From NCBI GenBank assembly GCA_022432975.1, contig CM039516.1, positions 36,545,599 through 36,609,598 on the forward strand: DNA of 64,000 bases, given 5' to 3'. This stretch comes from Begonia masoniana. Its lineage: Eukaryota; Streptophyta; Magnoliopsida; Cucurbitales; Begoniaceae. Numbering within the stretch: position 1 is the stretch's first letter; every line of letters begins with the position of its first letter. Below are positions 35,422 through 45,808 of the stretch, piece by piece. Under the pieces are notes generated by a model. It was not told the DNA's origin. It was given only the letters and a program-made list of their open reading frames with translations, and did not search any database. The position numbers and the translations under genes are program-made.

Positions 35422-37045
35422 GTCCTTAGGGGATAAGAATCTCTATGCGGAATTAATTGTCATTAACATAAAAGGGTATGAAGTGATATTAGGAATGGAT
35501 TGGTTATTTAGACATCATGCCACGATAAGTTGTAGATCCGGAATAGTTGATTTTAGACCCCCAAATGGTAATCATTATTCCTTCCAAGCTATTCCTAAAA
35601 TAAGTAAGATACCAATTATATCCTCACTAGAAATATACCGAATGCTGAGATGTGGTTGTGAGAGCTACCTGGCTAGTGTTATAGATGATTGGGTGAAGAA
35701 TAAAACTGAGCTACTGGACATTCCTATAGTCCGGGAGTTTCCCGAGGCATTCTTAGATGACTTACCGGGTATACCACCTGATAGAGAAATAGAGTTTGTA
35801 ATTGATACATACCCTGAGGCATCACCTGTATCTAAGAACCCTTACCATATGGCACCTGTTGAGTTGAAAGAATTGAAGGTTCAACTGCAGGAATTGGTTG
35901 ACAAGGGATTTATTCGCCCCAGCAGTTCTCCTTGGGGTGCACCAGTCTTATTTGTAAGGAAGAAGGATGGTTCTCTTAGAATGTGCATAGACTACAGGGA
36001 ACTAAATAAGTTGACAATCAAGAATAGGTACCCCTTACCTAGGATTGACGATTTGTTTGACCAATTGCAAGGAGCTAAGGTATTTTCAAAGATAGATTTA
36101 CGTTCGGGTTATTACCAACTGAAGGTTAAAGAAGGAGATATACCAAAGACAGCCTTCAGAACCCGCTATGGACATTATGAATTCTTAGTCATGTCGTTTG
36201 GATTGACAAACGCCCCTGCAGCCTTCATGGATTTAATGAACCGTGTGTTTCGCGAGTATTTAGATAAGTTTGTGATTGTATTCATAGATGATATCTTGAT
36301 ATATTCCCGAACTGTGGCTGACCATGAAGAACATTTGAAAGTAGTTTTGACGACATTGAAGGAGCATCAACTTTACGCCAAACTGTCTAAGTGTGAGTTT
36401 TGGTTAGATAAGGTTAATTTCCTTGGCCATGTAGTTTCTGCTAATGGCATATCTGTGGACCCGACCAAAATTCAGGCAGTAAAGGATTGGCCTCAACCTA
36501 AGAATGCCAGCGAAGTCCGCAGCTTCCTTGGATTGGCAGGCTATTACAGGAAGTTCATCAAGGGATTTTCCATGATAGCTAAACCCCTGACAGGTTTGAC
36601 AAAGAAGGACATTAAGTATTCTTGGACTGAAGCCTGTGAAGACAGCTTCCAGACGTTAAAACTGAAGTTAACAACAGCCCCTGTATTGACCCTCCCAACC
36701 GAAGAAGGAAAATTTATTGTTTACTGTGATGCATCTAAAGTCGGTTTAGGTTGTGTTCTGATGCAAGAGGGTAAAGTTATAGCGTATGCTTCTAGGCAGC
36801 TAAAGAGTTACGAGCAAAATTACCCCACTCACGATCTAGAATTAGCTGCCGTTGTTTTTGCCTTGAAGATTTGGAGGCACTATTTATATGGACAGCAATG
36901 TGAGGTGTTTTCTGACCATTAAAGTCTAAAGTACCTCTTCACACAGAAAGAATTGAACATGAGACAGAGACGTTGGTTGGAGTATGTCAAGGATTACGAT
37001 TTTGAGATCAAGTATCACCCCGGGAAGGCTAACTCTGTAGCTGAT
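35422..37045 (+). pseudogene. GYP2 protease-end, RT and RNase H
   Basis: An open plus-strand frame enters after the hAT-like element and reads the protease tail ([18 protein letters not shown]), the RT ([19 protein letters not shown], then [10 protein letters not shown] near 36280-36310) and RNase H ([15 protein letters not shown], then [20 protein letters not shown]). A TAA at 36920-36922 follows FSDH and stops the frame inside RNase H. Homologous sequence continues after it to about 37045, where a one-base change shifts the frame (near 37045-37052). Confidence 0.92.
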
Positions 37046-38615
37046 GCTGTTGAGTAGGATGTCAACAACAATGCAGCCCGTGGTTTCAACCATGTCTATA
37101 CCCTTAAGAACAGAAGTTCAGAAATTCGACTTGGAGATAGTTCCAGAGTTATCAGTTTTGCTCGCTGAGTTAACTATTCAACCAACAATTTTGGAAAAGA
37201 TCAAGGATGCACAACAGAAGGATTCAGTGGGAAATATCAACATGATGGATAAGTTGAAGGACACCACCTCCGAGTTCAGTCTCTCAAAGGATGGGATCCT
37301 GAGGTTTAGAAATCGGTGGTGCATTCCTAATGATGCGGGTTTGCGTAAGTTGATCTTAGCTGAGGCGCACTCCTCTTCCTTTTCTGTACATCCTGGTTGC
37401 ACCAAGATGTACCAAGACCTGAAGTTACAGTACTGGTGGCCTAATCTAAAAAGGGATGTTGCTAAGTATGTAGAGTCCTGTTTAGTATGCCAACAAGTCA
37501 AGGCCGAGCACCAGCGTCCAAGAGGTACTCTTCAGCCGTTGCCTATTCCCGAGTGGAAGTGGGAACACATAGCTATGGATTTCGTTGTAGGACTACCTAA
37601 GACGACAAAAGGACATGACTGTATTTGGGTTGTGGTGGATAGACTGACGAAATCAGCCCAATTCTTACCTGTAAGGACCACCTATACGACGGACCAATTT
37701 GCTGATCTTTATGTTCAGGAAATTATTAGGTTGCATGGGATCCCGGTATCTATTGTTTCTGACCGTGACCCCAGGTTCACCTCTCGATTCTGGAAAAGTT
37801 TGCAAGGTACATTAGGTACAAAGTTATCTTTCAGCACAGCTTTTCACCCACAGACCGATGGCCAATCAGAAAGGACGATTCAAATACTCGAAGATATGTT
37901 GAGAGCATGTGTACTTGACTTTCAGACAACTTGGAGTAGACATTTACCGCTAGTTGAATTCTCCTACAATAACAGTTATCAGTCCACCATCGGTATGGCA
38001 CCATATGAAGCTCTGTATGGTAGGAAATGTAGGTCACCTCTTTATTGGGACGAGGTTGGTGAAACAAAACTTCTTGGACTCGATATTCTGCAGCAAATGT
38101 CAGATAAGATTGCAACTATTCGGAAAAGAATGATGACTGCACAAAGCCGGCAGAAGTGTTATGCAGATCGAAGGAGAAGGGAACTCGAGTTTGCAGTAGG
38201 AGATGAAGTATTCTTAAAGGTGTCACCATTTAAAGGAGTCTTAAGATTTGGCAAGAAGGGAAAACTTAATCCGAGATTTATTGGACCCTTCCCTGTCTTG
38301 GCAAAAGTTGGAAGTACAGCTTACAGACTGCAACTGCCTCCATCATTGGATAAAGTTCATAATGTCTTCCATGTGTCAATGTTAAGGAAGTGTATGCGTG
38401 ATCCGATGCAGGTCATCCAGCCATCGGATATTGGTTTAGAGCCGACACTGGAGTATGAAGAGAAACCAATACAGATTTTGGAATATGCAGTCAAGACTCT
38501 GAGAAACAAAGAGATTCCTTTGGTGAAAGTTTTATGGACAAATCACGGCATTGAAGAAGCCACATGGGAAAGACAGCAGGAGATGTTGGACAAATATCCT
38601 AAGTTATTTGCTTGA
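37044..38615 (+). pseudogene. GYP2 integrase with chromodomain-like end, open frame
   Basis: 523 residues without a stop. The zinc-binding region has the HSSSFSVHPG and CLVCQQ ligands (about residues 110-155). The catalytic core has acidic residues in MDFVVGLP and SDRDPRFTS, and the Glu in SERTIQILED. The C-terminus has VFHVSMLRKC and a chromodomain-like tail (about residues 470-523, IPLVKVLWTNHGIEEATWE). It is the best preserved pol part in the window. The Met at 37044 is not a natural start; it lies just before the frameshift. The chromodomain is known in chromoviruses to guide insertion into heterochromatin. Confidence 0.93.
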
Positions 38616-38641
38616 GCAATTTTCGAGGACGAAAATTTTGT

Positions 38642-38656
38642 TTAAGGAGGGGTGGA
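38642..38656 (+). other. Polypurine tract of GYP2
   Basis: TTAAGGAGGGGTGGA directly before the 3' LTR, starting 27 bases after the stop codon of the integrase. Confidence 0.88.
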
Positions 38657-39346
38657 TGTAACACCCGACATTTCGGCCAGGTGATTTTCTGACCATTTTC
38701 ATTGTCACCCTCTTATTTAACCTTTATGATTTAAAATTTAATGTTAAGACAAATTATTACAAGTTAAGTAAAACTAGGTTGGGTGGCAGTTTTGTAAATT
38801 AAAATCGATGGATTTAGTATAAATAGGAAATGGAAACCTTAAATCTCATTTATTGCCACTGTAGCCGACATTCCCTCTCGGCGATTTCTTCTCTTCCAAG
38901 TTCTTGCTCTCGGCTACCATAACTTTCCTCTCCCGACGACCGGTTTCGAGCTTGCTTTTCTCTGCAAATCCACACCCGAGGTATGAAATGGACAATGTAG
39001 TCATTCATTAGTAAATAGAGCTCTGTTTTCAGCTCGGCACTGAGTTCGGATTTTAGCAGTGGCCGAGCAGGTTGTGATTTTCTTAATCTGAGAGTAGAAA
39101 TGTCATCCCGAATCGATTCTGAGTATTTAAGTAACCAACTCGGATTTAATCAATGGTAAAACCTGTCCACCTAGTTTCGGATTTCAGACTGCAGTGTGTC
39201 AAACAGAGGAATCGGAATGACTTTAGCTATTAGATCCTAGGATGGTTTATGATTAGGACTACTAGGACTTTGTTTTAACTACTGTAATGTACATGTTTTA
39301 GGTGAAGAAGTTAAAGAAAGGAAGTTCGGATTGCTAAGGAATCCAG

Positions 39347-40048
39347 GTAAGTGAATGTGTTAAGATTTCTGGCCACTAGGGCCCTACACCGCAAGGGTAT
39401 TAGGAAATCACTGAAATGTTAACTTGTTGACTATGATTTGTTATTTCCACGACATGAAGAAGTTGTGTAAGTAAATGTAAAGTTACAGGATGTTCTACTT
39501 GTCCTTATGGTATGACTTTTCTCTGTGAACCTCATGTCTATGCATTATGCCCACGTTTATGATTAAGTAGAGAACATGAAAAGTAAATGTAACCATAATT
39601 AAGTGCAGAACGGGGAAAAGACTATGCTATGTATGACTCGCGAATTCTCCCACTGGTGGAGGCCGAGTAATGATATGTATGACTCGCGAAATCTCCCACT
39701 GGTGGAGGCCGAGTAATGATATGTATGACTCGCGAAATCTCCCACTGGTGGAGGCCGAGTAATGATATGTATGGCTCGCGAATTTTCCCACTGGGGAGGC
39801 CGAGTGATGTATCATGGTTGCCGCGATAGGCAAATAATTATGCATGACTGCCGCGATAGGCAAATGACTATGTACCCCTGTCTTCCTCCCTCGTTCCCTG
39901 CCTTAATACATGTTATGTAAATGATAAAGATGAACATGAATGAAGAATGGTTTACGAATTATGTCTCTTTAAATTGTATATTCATGTATATCTGTCAGCA
40001 TGCATTCCTTACTAAGCATTAGACTTATAGTTAAACCTTATGGTGTAG
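39347..40048 (+). other. Intron-like module in the GYP2 LTR
   Basis: Donor CCAG|GTAAGT at 39347, box A CCTACACCGCAAGG (39383-39396), box B CCTTATGGTGTAGG (40036-40049), and acceptor TGTAG ending at 40048. The boxes pair over 14 bases with one G-U and one mismatch. Confidence 0.58.
39635..39820. repeat. Tandem repeat of about 52 bp in the GYP2 LTR
   Basis: Four units with GACTCGCGAAATCTCCCACT followed by GGTGGAGGCCGAGTAATGAT. It lies between boxes A and B, inside the putative intron. Confidence 0.88.
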
Positions 40049-40539
40049 GTGAAGAAGGTTCAGGTGAGGATGTTATGTGCAAAGAGGACGCTTAAGGCTG
40101 GTTGCTGGTGGATGCTCAAGGTGACAGTGCGGGGCTGGAGAGGCGATTTATGACCCCTGGTTTAAACTCTCATGTTACAGTAAGTTAAAGGATATGGTAG
40201 ATTAAGTAGGATGAGATTATTTTAAAACGTTGAGTTTGAAACCGTCTAGTGGATCACTTAGTCAGGGAATGGTTATATAGATTTATGAATGATCTGTTGC
40301 GTAAGTCTTCAGCTACTATCATTGGTATACGATGTGTTTTCTTTCTTCCATTGAAAGGAGTCCTTTGTGTTTTAGTGTGCTCTACCGTAAGACGGAAGCT
40401 GGATGAGGCAATCTTCCTGCTGACAGTCATCGTGCAAATGCCATGTTAAGTTTGAATGGTGTTAGGTCCTTCCGTCTGACAGTCCGCAATGCCGGAAGAT
40501 AAATTGTTTGATGGTTTAGTCTTCCGGATGACGTCACCG

Positions 40540-41150
40540 GAGATGAAGAAAATGTGTTTTGTCGATTAGCGACCGGATGATGTTTTAATTTAGCACGCGA
40601 GACCCACGTGTTCACCGGAAGATGAAGAAATGTGTTTTGTCGATTAGCGACGGATGATGTTTTAATTTAGCACGCGAGACCCACGTGTTCACCGGAAGAT
40701 GAAGAAAATGTGTTTTGTCGATTAGCGACCGGATGATGTTTTAATTTAGCACGCGAGAGAAAAACGTTGTTAACGGAAGAAGAGAAAAATGGTTTGAATT
40801 TAGCACTGAGACCCGTGTCACCGGAAGATGAAAATGTGTTTTGTCGATTAGCGACCGGATGATGTTTTAATTTAGCACGCGAGACTCACGTGTTCACCGG
40901 AAGATGAAAAATGTGTTTTTGTCGATTAGCGACCGGATGATGTTTTAATTTAGTACGCGAGACTCACGTGTTCACCGGAAGATGAAGAAAATGTGTTTTG
41001 TCGATTAGCGACCGGATGATGTTTTAATTTAGCACGTGAGACCCACGTGTTCACCGGAAGATGAAGAAAATGTGTTTTGTCGATTAGCGACCGGATGATG
41101 ATGTTTTAATTTAGCACGCGAGACCCACGTGTCCACCGGAAGATGTCTCC
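40540..41150. promoter_or_regulatory. G-box tandem array in the GYP2 LTR
   Basis: About eight units of roughly 79 bp, each with ACCGGAAGATGAAGA, TGTTTTGTCGATTAGCGACC and TTTAATTTAGCACG. Most carry the G-box palindrome CACGTG next to the repeat start. A TGACGTCA lies at 40529-40536, just before the array. CACGTG is a known bZIP/bHLH core. In LTR sense the array lies after the intron-like module. Confidence 0.75.
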
Positions 41151-41550
41151 TTTTAGGTGACGTTAAGCGAGTCACGCGTAATGCACGTGATGACCGGACG
41201 ACTAAATTTCTGAGGGCTGTCAACGCATGCAACCCATGCAAACCCGAGTGGTATTATGTTAAGAGGATTGAGGATACCTCCTCTTTTCCCGAAATTGTCA
41301 AGAAACCAATGACCGAGTCTAGTCGCTCGACTCTGTGAAAGTTTGAGCCGACGAGGCGTGGGAAGTCGGGCACGAGAGGGTACGTTTTCCTTAATGGTTC
41401 TGCGTCTCTATTACCAGTTTAAAAAAAATATATATGTATAATGTGGAAGTTTGTTGTGAGATAGTAAGTGAATGTAATAATAGTAAAAGTCAGGCAAACG
41501 GTTAATGAAAGTATATGAGTACGTGACGTCTCCTGGCCGGGGTCGTTACA

Positions 41551-42500
41551 TCACAACTCATTTAAACGGTGACACCTTAAGGAAAACTTCATTACCAACA
41601 TCAAATTCTAATTTTCTTCATCTTTTGTCTACATAGCTTTTCTGCCGGCTTTGAGCTGTTAAGATTCTTTGTCGGATGAGAGCAATCTTCTCCACTGTCT
41701 GTTGCACAATGTCAGGACCAATCAACTGTGCTTCTCCAACTTCATCCCAATACAATGGAGATCTGCACTTCCATCCATACAATGCCTCGTATGGTGCCAT
41801 GCCTATTGTTGCCTGAAAACTGTTATTATAAGAGAACTCAACCAATGGTAAATACTTACTCCAAGAACCTTGAAATTCCAGCACACAAGCCTGAAGCATA
41901 TCCTCCAACGTTTGGATAGTTCTCTCAGATTGTCCATCGGTTTGAGGATGAAAGGCTGTGCTAAAACTAAGCTGTGTCCCCATAGCCTTGTGCAAACTTT
42001 TCCAAAACTTAGATGTAAATCTGGAGTCTCGGTCTGAAACTATGGTGCTTGGAACACCATGCAGTCTAACAACTTCGTGCACATACAACTCAGCCAATTG
42101 GAGTATGTTATCTTCATTGGCAGAAAGTGAGCTGATTTGGTTAAACGATCAACTACTACCCAAATTGCATCGTGACCATTTACTGTTCTAGGTAACCCTA
42201 TAACAAAATCCATAGTTATTTGTTCCCATTTCCATTCGGGAACTGGTAAAGGTTGTAATGTCCCAGCAGGCCTCTGATGTTCAGCTTTAACTTGCTGGCA
42301 GACCAGACACGACTCCACATGCTCCTCCACACTTCTCTTCATACCTGGGCCACCAATAATGTTGCTTGAGATTTCTGTACATTTTCGTACCTCCAGGATG
42401 AACGGAAAGTCTGGAGGAATGTGCCTCAGATAGGATTTCCCTTCTAAGTTCAGTATCAGCCGGAACAAACCATCTACTTCGAAACTTAAGAATTCCATCA
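41551..42500 (-). pseudogene. GYP3 integrase, truncated and frameshifted
   Basis: The zinc-binding part ([20 protein letters not shown], near 42280-42350) and the core ([20 protein letters not shown], near 42160-42220) lie in one frame. A second frame covers [15 protein letters not shown] to the AQSRQKSYVDKR segment, ending in a stop at 41618-41620. Frameshifts are near 42345 and 42105. The truncation at 41551 coincides with the GYP2 LTR end. Confidence 0.9.
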
Positions 42501-45058
42501 GCTGAGCAGTTGAAATCCGACTTATCAGTAGAATCTATGCACAACTTATACTTATTACATCCAGCGTCATTCATTTGAACTTCCTTTATTTTCTCCAAAA
42601 TAGTTGGCCTCAAAGATATGGCCGAAAGCGTGGCTGACACACTAGACACAGCTTCCAGGTTAAATCTTTGGAATTCTGTCTCTAAAGCTATTGGTATTTC
42701 TAGAATCAATGCAGAGACTGAAGGAGTCACTCTACTCAAAGCATCAGCCACTACATTCACCTTCCCAGGGTGGTACTTAATCTCAAAATCATAATCTTTA
42801 ACGAACTCTAACCACCTACGTTGCCTCATATTCAATTCCTTTTGCGTGAAAATGTATTTCAGACTTTTATGATCCGAAAATATCTCACAGGTTTGTCCAT
42901 ACAGGTAGTGCCTCCAAATCTTTAATGCAAAAACCACAGCAGCTAATTCTAAGTCATGTGTAGGGTAATTCTTTTCGTGTACTTTTAACTGCCTAGAAGC
43001 ATAAGCTATAACCTTTCCATCTTGCATTAACACACATCCAAGACCAATCTTGGAAGCATCACAGTAAATGCTAAACTTTCCACTCTCATCGGGTAGGGTC
43101 AATATAGGGGCATTGGTCAGTTTCTTTTTTAAGGTCTGGAAACTGGACTCACACTCCTCTGTCCAAGCATACTTGATATTTTTCCTAGTTAACTGAGTGA
43201 GGGGTGTTGCAATCTTTGAGAATCCTTCAATAAATTTTCTGTAATATCCTGCTAACCCGAGGAAACTTCGAATATCTGCAGCATTCTTCGGTTGGGGCCA
43301 CTCCTTAACTGCTTGAACCTTGGCTGGATCGACAGATATCCCATCACCAAAGATCACATGACCAAGAAAGTGAACTCTGTCCAACCAAAACTCACACTTG
43401 GAAAACTTAGCATAAAGTTGGTGCTGTCTAAGTACTCCTAACACCAAACTCAAATGCCTTGCATGCTTATCCTTAGTTCTAGAATAGATCAGAATGTCGT
43501 CTATGAATACTATGACAAACTTGTCCAAATACTTGTGAAACACCCTATTTATGAGATCCATGAAGGTTGCTGGTGCATTTGTCAAACCAAAAGACATAAC
43601 TAAAAACTCATAATGTCCGTATCTTGTGCGAAAGGCAGTCTTTGGGATATCTTCAGATTTAACCTTCAACTGGTAATAACCGAACCTAAGGTCAATCTTG
43701 GAGAAAACTCTTGCACCCCTAAGCTGGTCAAACAAGTCATCAATTCTCGGCAAAGGGTATTTGTTTTTGACAGTTAACTTATTCAATTCTCTATAGTCTA
43801 TGCACATACGCATTGATCCATCCTTCTTTTTGACAAAAAGGACAGGTGCACCCCATGGTGAAAAGCTAGGGCGTATGAACCCCTTCTCCAACAAATCCTC
43901 TAACTGTTTCTTTAATTCCTTAAGTTCAGTTGGAGCTAATCTATATGGATTCTTAGACACAGGCTCGGCTCCGGGGTAAATATCTACAACAAATTCAATT
44001 TCCCTATCTGGTGGCAAACCAGGAAGGTCATCTAGGAATACTTCTAGAAAATCTTGGACAACTAAAACATTTTTGGGGCTTGATTTTCCTACTGTTTGTG
44101 TGTCTAAAGCACTGGCCAAAAAGCACAAATACTCTCTGCAAGGGGAGGGTCTTGTGTTAATAGAGGTCATCACAGACATTTCCTTACCTTTCTTTGAGGC
44201 TTGAAAGGTGTGTTTCAAACTACCAGGGGGTTGGAAGCTAACTATTCCAGTCCTACAATCTATTGTGGCATGATGCTTAAACAGCCAGTCCATTCCTAGG
44301 ATTACATCAAATCCTAATATATCCATAATTATAAGGTCAGCAGGTAAGCTTACATTCCCTACTAATACTTCACTGCCAAGCATCACTCGGTTAGAGTGCA
44401 TGCGTTCACCAGAAGACAATGTAACATTAAACACATGCATGGAAGGGGTAAACTGTACGTCTAACTTAACAGCAAAAGCAGAAGCTATAAATGAATGTGT
44501 GGCACCAGAATCTATTAAAGTAAAAGCAGGCACAGAGTTGATCAATATAGTACCTGACACCACAGCAGGCTGTTCCTCACCCGACTCCGTCATGGAGAAT
44601 ATTCTTGGCTTGATCATAGTAGGGCCACTCTTAGGAACCGGACAATCTCTGCTAATGTGGCCGACCTTGTTACAATTGTAACATCTGGTGATTCTAGGCT
44701 TCGAGCACTCTTTGAACGTGTGTCCAACCTCCTCACAGTTGAAACACTTTCCAAGGCCCAGTCTGCATTCCCTCGGATGGTTCTTCAAAGATTTGGGACA
44801 CTGGGGAAATTTTCTGACATTCTGTACCTTTCCCCCTATTCCTTGGCTATTTTGGCCTTCACTTGGCCTCTTCGTTCCTCTCTGTTGGTGTGGTTGGTTA
44901 AACCTTTGTGGGACCTCCTTTGGTCTAGCACACTTTCCTTCAGCTTCTTCCACTTCCAGGGCAGTGGACACAACCTCACTGAAGGTCAAGCCCTTGATTC
45001 CACAGAATTTAACCCCTCGGTAAATTTCTGGCTTCAGTCCATGCATAAATTTAAACAC
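42346..45058 (-). pseudogene. GYP3 gag C-terminus, protease, RT, RNase H: long open frame
   Basis: A minus-strand frame of over 900 codons. It holds the gag end ([16 protein letters not shown]), two CCHC knuckles ([14 protein letters not shown] and [14 protein letters not shown], about residues 110-150), a protease with DSGATHSF intact (about residue 190), RT with [10 protein letters not shown] (about residue 525), RNase H and the integrase N-terminus. The Met at 45058 is internal to gag. The upstream stop is a TAG at 45113-45115. It leaves the correct frame near 42345. It is the most complete gag-pol in the window. Confidence 0.94.
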
Positions 45059-45112
45059 CTTATCCTCATTCTTGTGAGTAAAATGCCCAGCAAACCTAGA
45101 CAGGGACTCGAA

Positions 45113-45679
45113 CTATCTACTATACTCGGCCACAAACCCTGTCTGCTTCAAGTTCAGGAACTCCAACTTCTTCGCGGTCTGGACAGTACTGTTAAAATAC
45201 TTCCCATAGAAAATGTCCTTGAATTGTGACCAAGGCATCGTCAAAACATCTGTGGTGGTCTTAATTGTTTCCCACCAGAGTTGAGCTTCACCAGCTAAAT
45301 GAAAGGTTGCCAACGTGACTTTTTCTCCTTCTCCAATGTTGGCACACCTAAACATGCTTTCAATCTTTCTAAGCCACCCTTCAGCCACAGCAGGATCAGA
45401 TGACTGACCATCAAACGCGGGTGGTCTTAGTCTCCAGAATCTATCCCCGGAATGCTCATTGCTAGAACCCGAGTTGGCACTTCCTTGAACCTCTCGGTTC
45501 AGCAATACTCCTAGCTGATCGGATTGATGGCGCATTAATTCTACCTGCTGTCGCACTAGATCTGTCAACTGTCCGATTACACTAGAATCTTCTGTGCTTC
45601 CCGGAGTTGGTGTCTCTCTCTGCACTCTTGGCCTTCCCGGTCGTCTGGACATTTTTGCTATATTCCTGTACAGGGTCAA
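45113..45679 (-). pseudogene. GYP3 gag N-terminal part
   Basis: Met at 45679 opens 188 residues: a basic start ([19 protein letters not shown] from residue 10), then GGxLR-type gag features (RLRPPAFDGQSSDPAVAEGW, LATFHLAGEAQLWWE, and KKLEFLNLKQTGFVAEYSR). It ends at an in-frame TAG at 45113-45115; the frame then continues in the segment to 42346 with no shift. Confidence 0.92.
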
Positions 45680-45792
45680 CTATTTTTATAATATCTAATA
45701 ACTGTACTTAACATAAACACTTACAGTTTTTGGAGTACTTCAATGCAATGATTGGCACTGATGAGTGATCTTTTGAACGGTTTAACTGAATG

Positions 45793-45804
45793 TCTCTGAT
45801 ACCA
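45793..45804 (-). other. Primer-binding site of GYP3
   Basis: The minus strand reads TGGTATCAGAGA, four bases inside the 5' LTR, again the initiator-Met type, with one change at its end. Confidence 0.87.
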
Positions 45805-45808
45805 TACT

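Larger units (their letters stand above)
34101..41550 (+). mobile_element. Ty3/gypsy chromovirus-like retrotransposon GYP2, 5'-truncated
   Basis: Plus-strand element with protease-RT-RNase H-integrase (35422-38615, plus a probable piece at 34200-34300), polypurine tract and complete 3' LTR (38657-41550). The 5' LTR, gag and primer site are missing; the sequence to the left is an unrelated LTR fragment. A hAT-like element (34305-35421) interrupts the protease region. The integrase ends in a chromodomain-like segment, typical of chromoviruses of the Tekay/Del type. Confidence 0.88.
38657..41550 (+). repeat. 3' LTR of GYP2 (2894 bp)
   Basis: TGTAACACCCGACATTTC at 38657 and GGGGTCGTTACA ending at 41550. 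It contains an intron-like module (39347-40048), four copies of an approximately 52-bp repeat (39635-39820), and a long tandem array with G-box motifs (40540-41150). It abuts GYP3 integrase sequence directly; TCACA (41551-41555) would be the target duplication, but no partner copy can be found because the left side is truncated. Confidence 0.92.
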
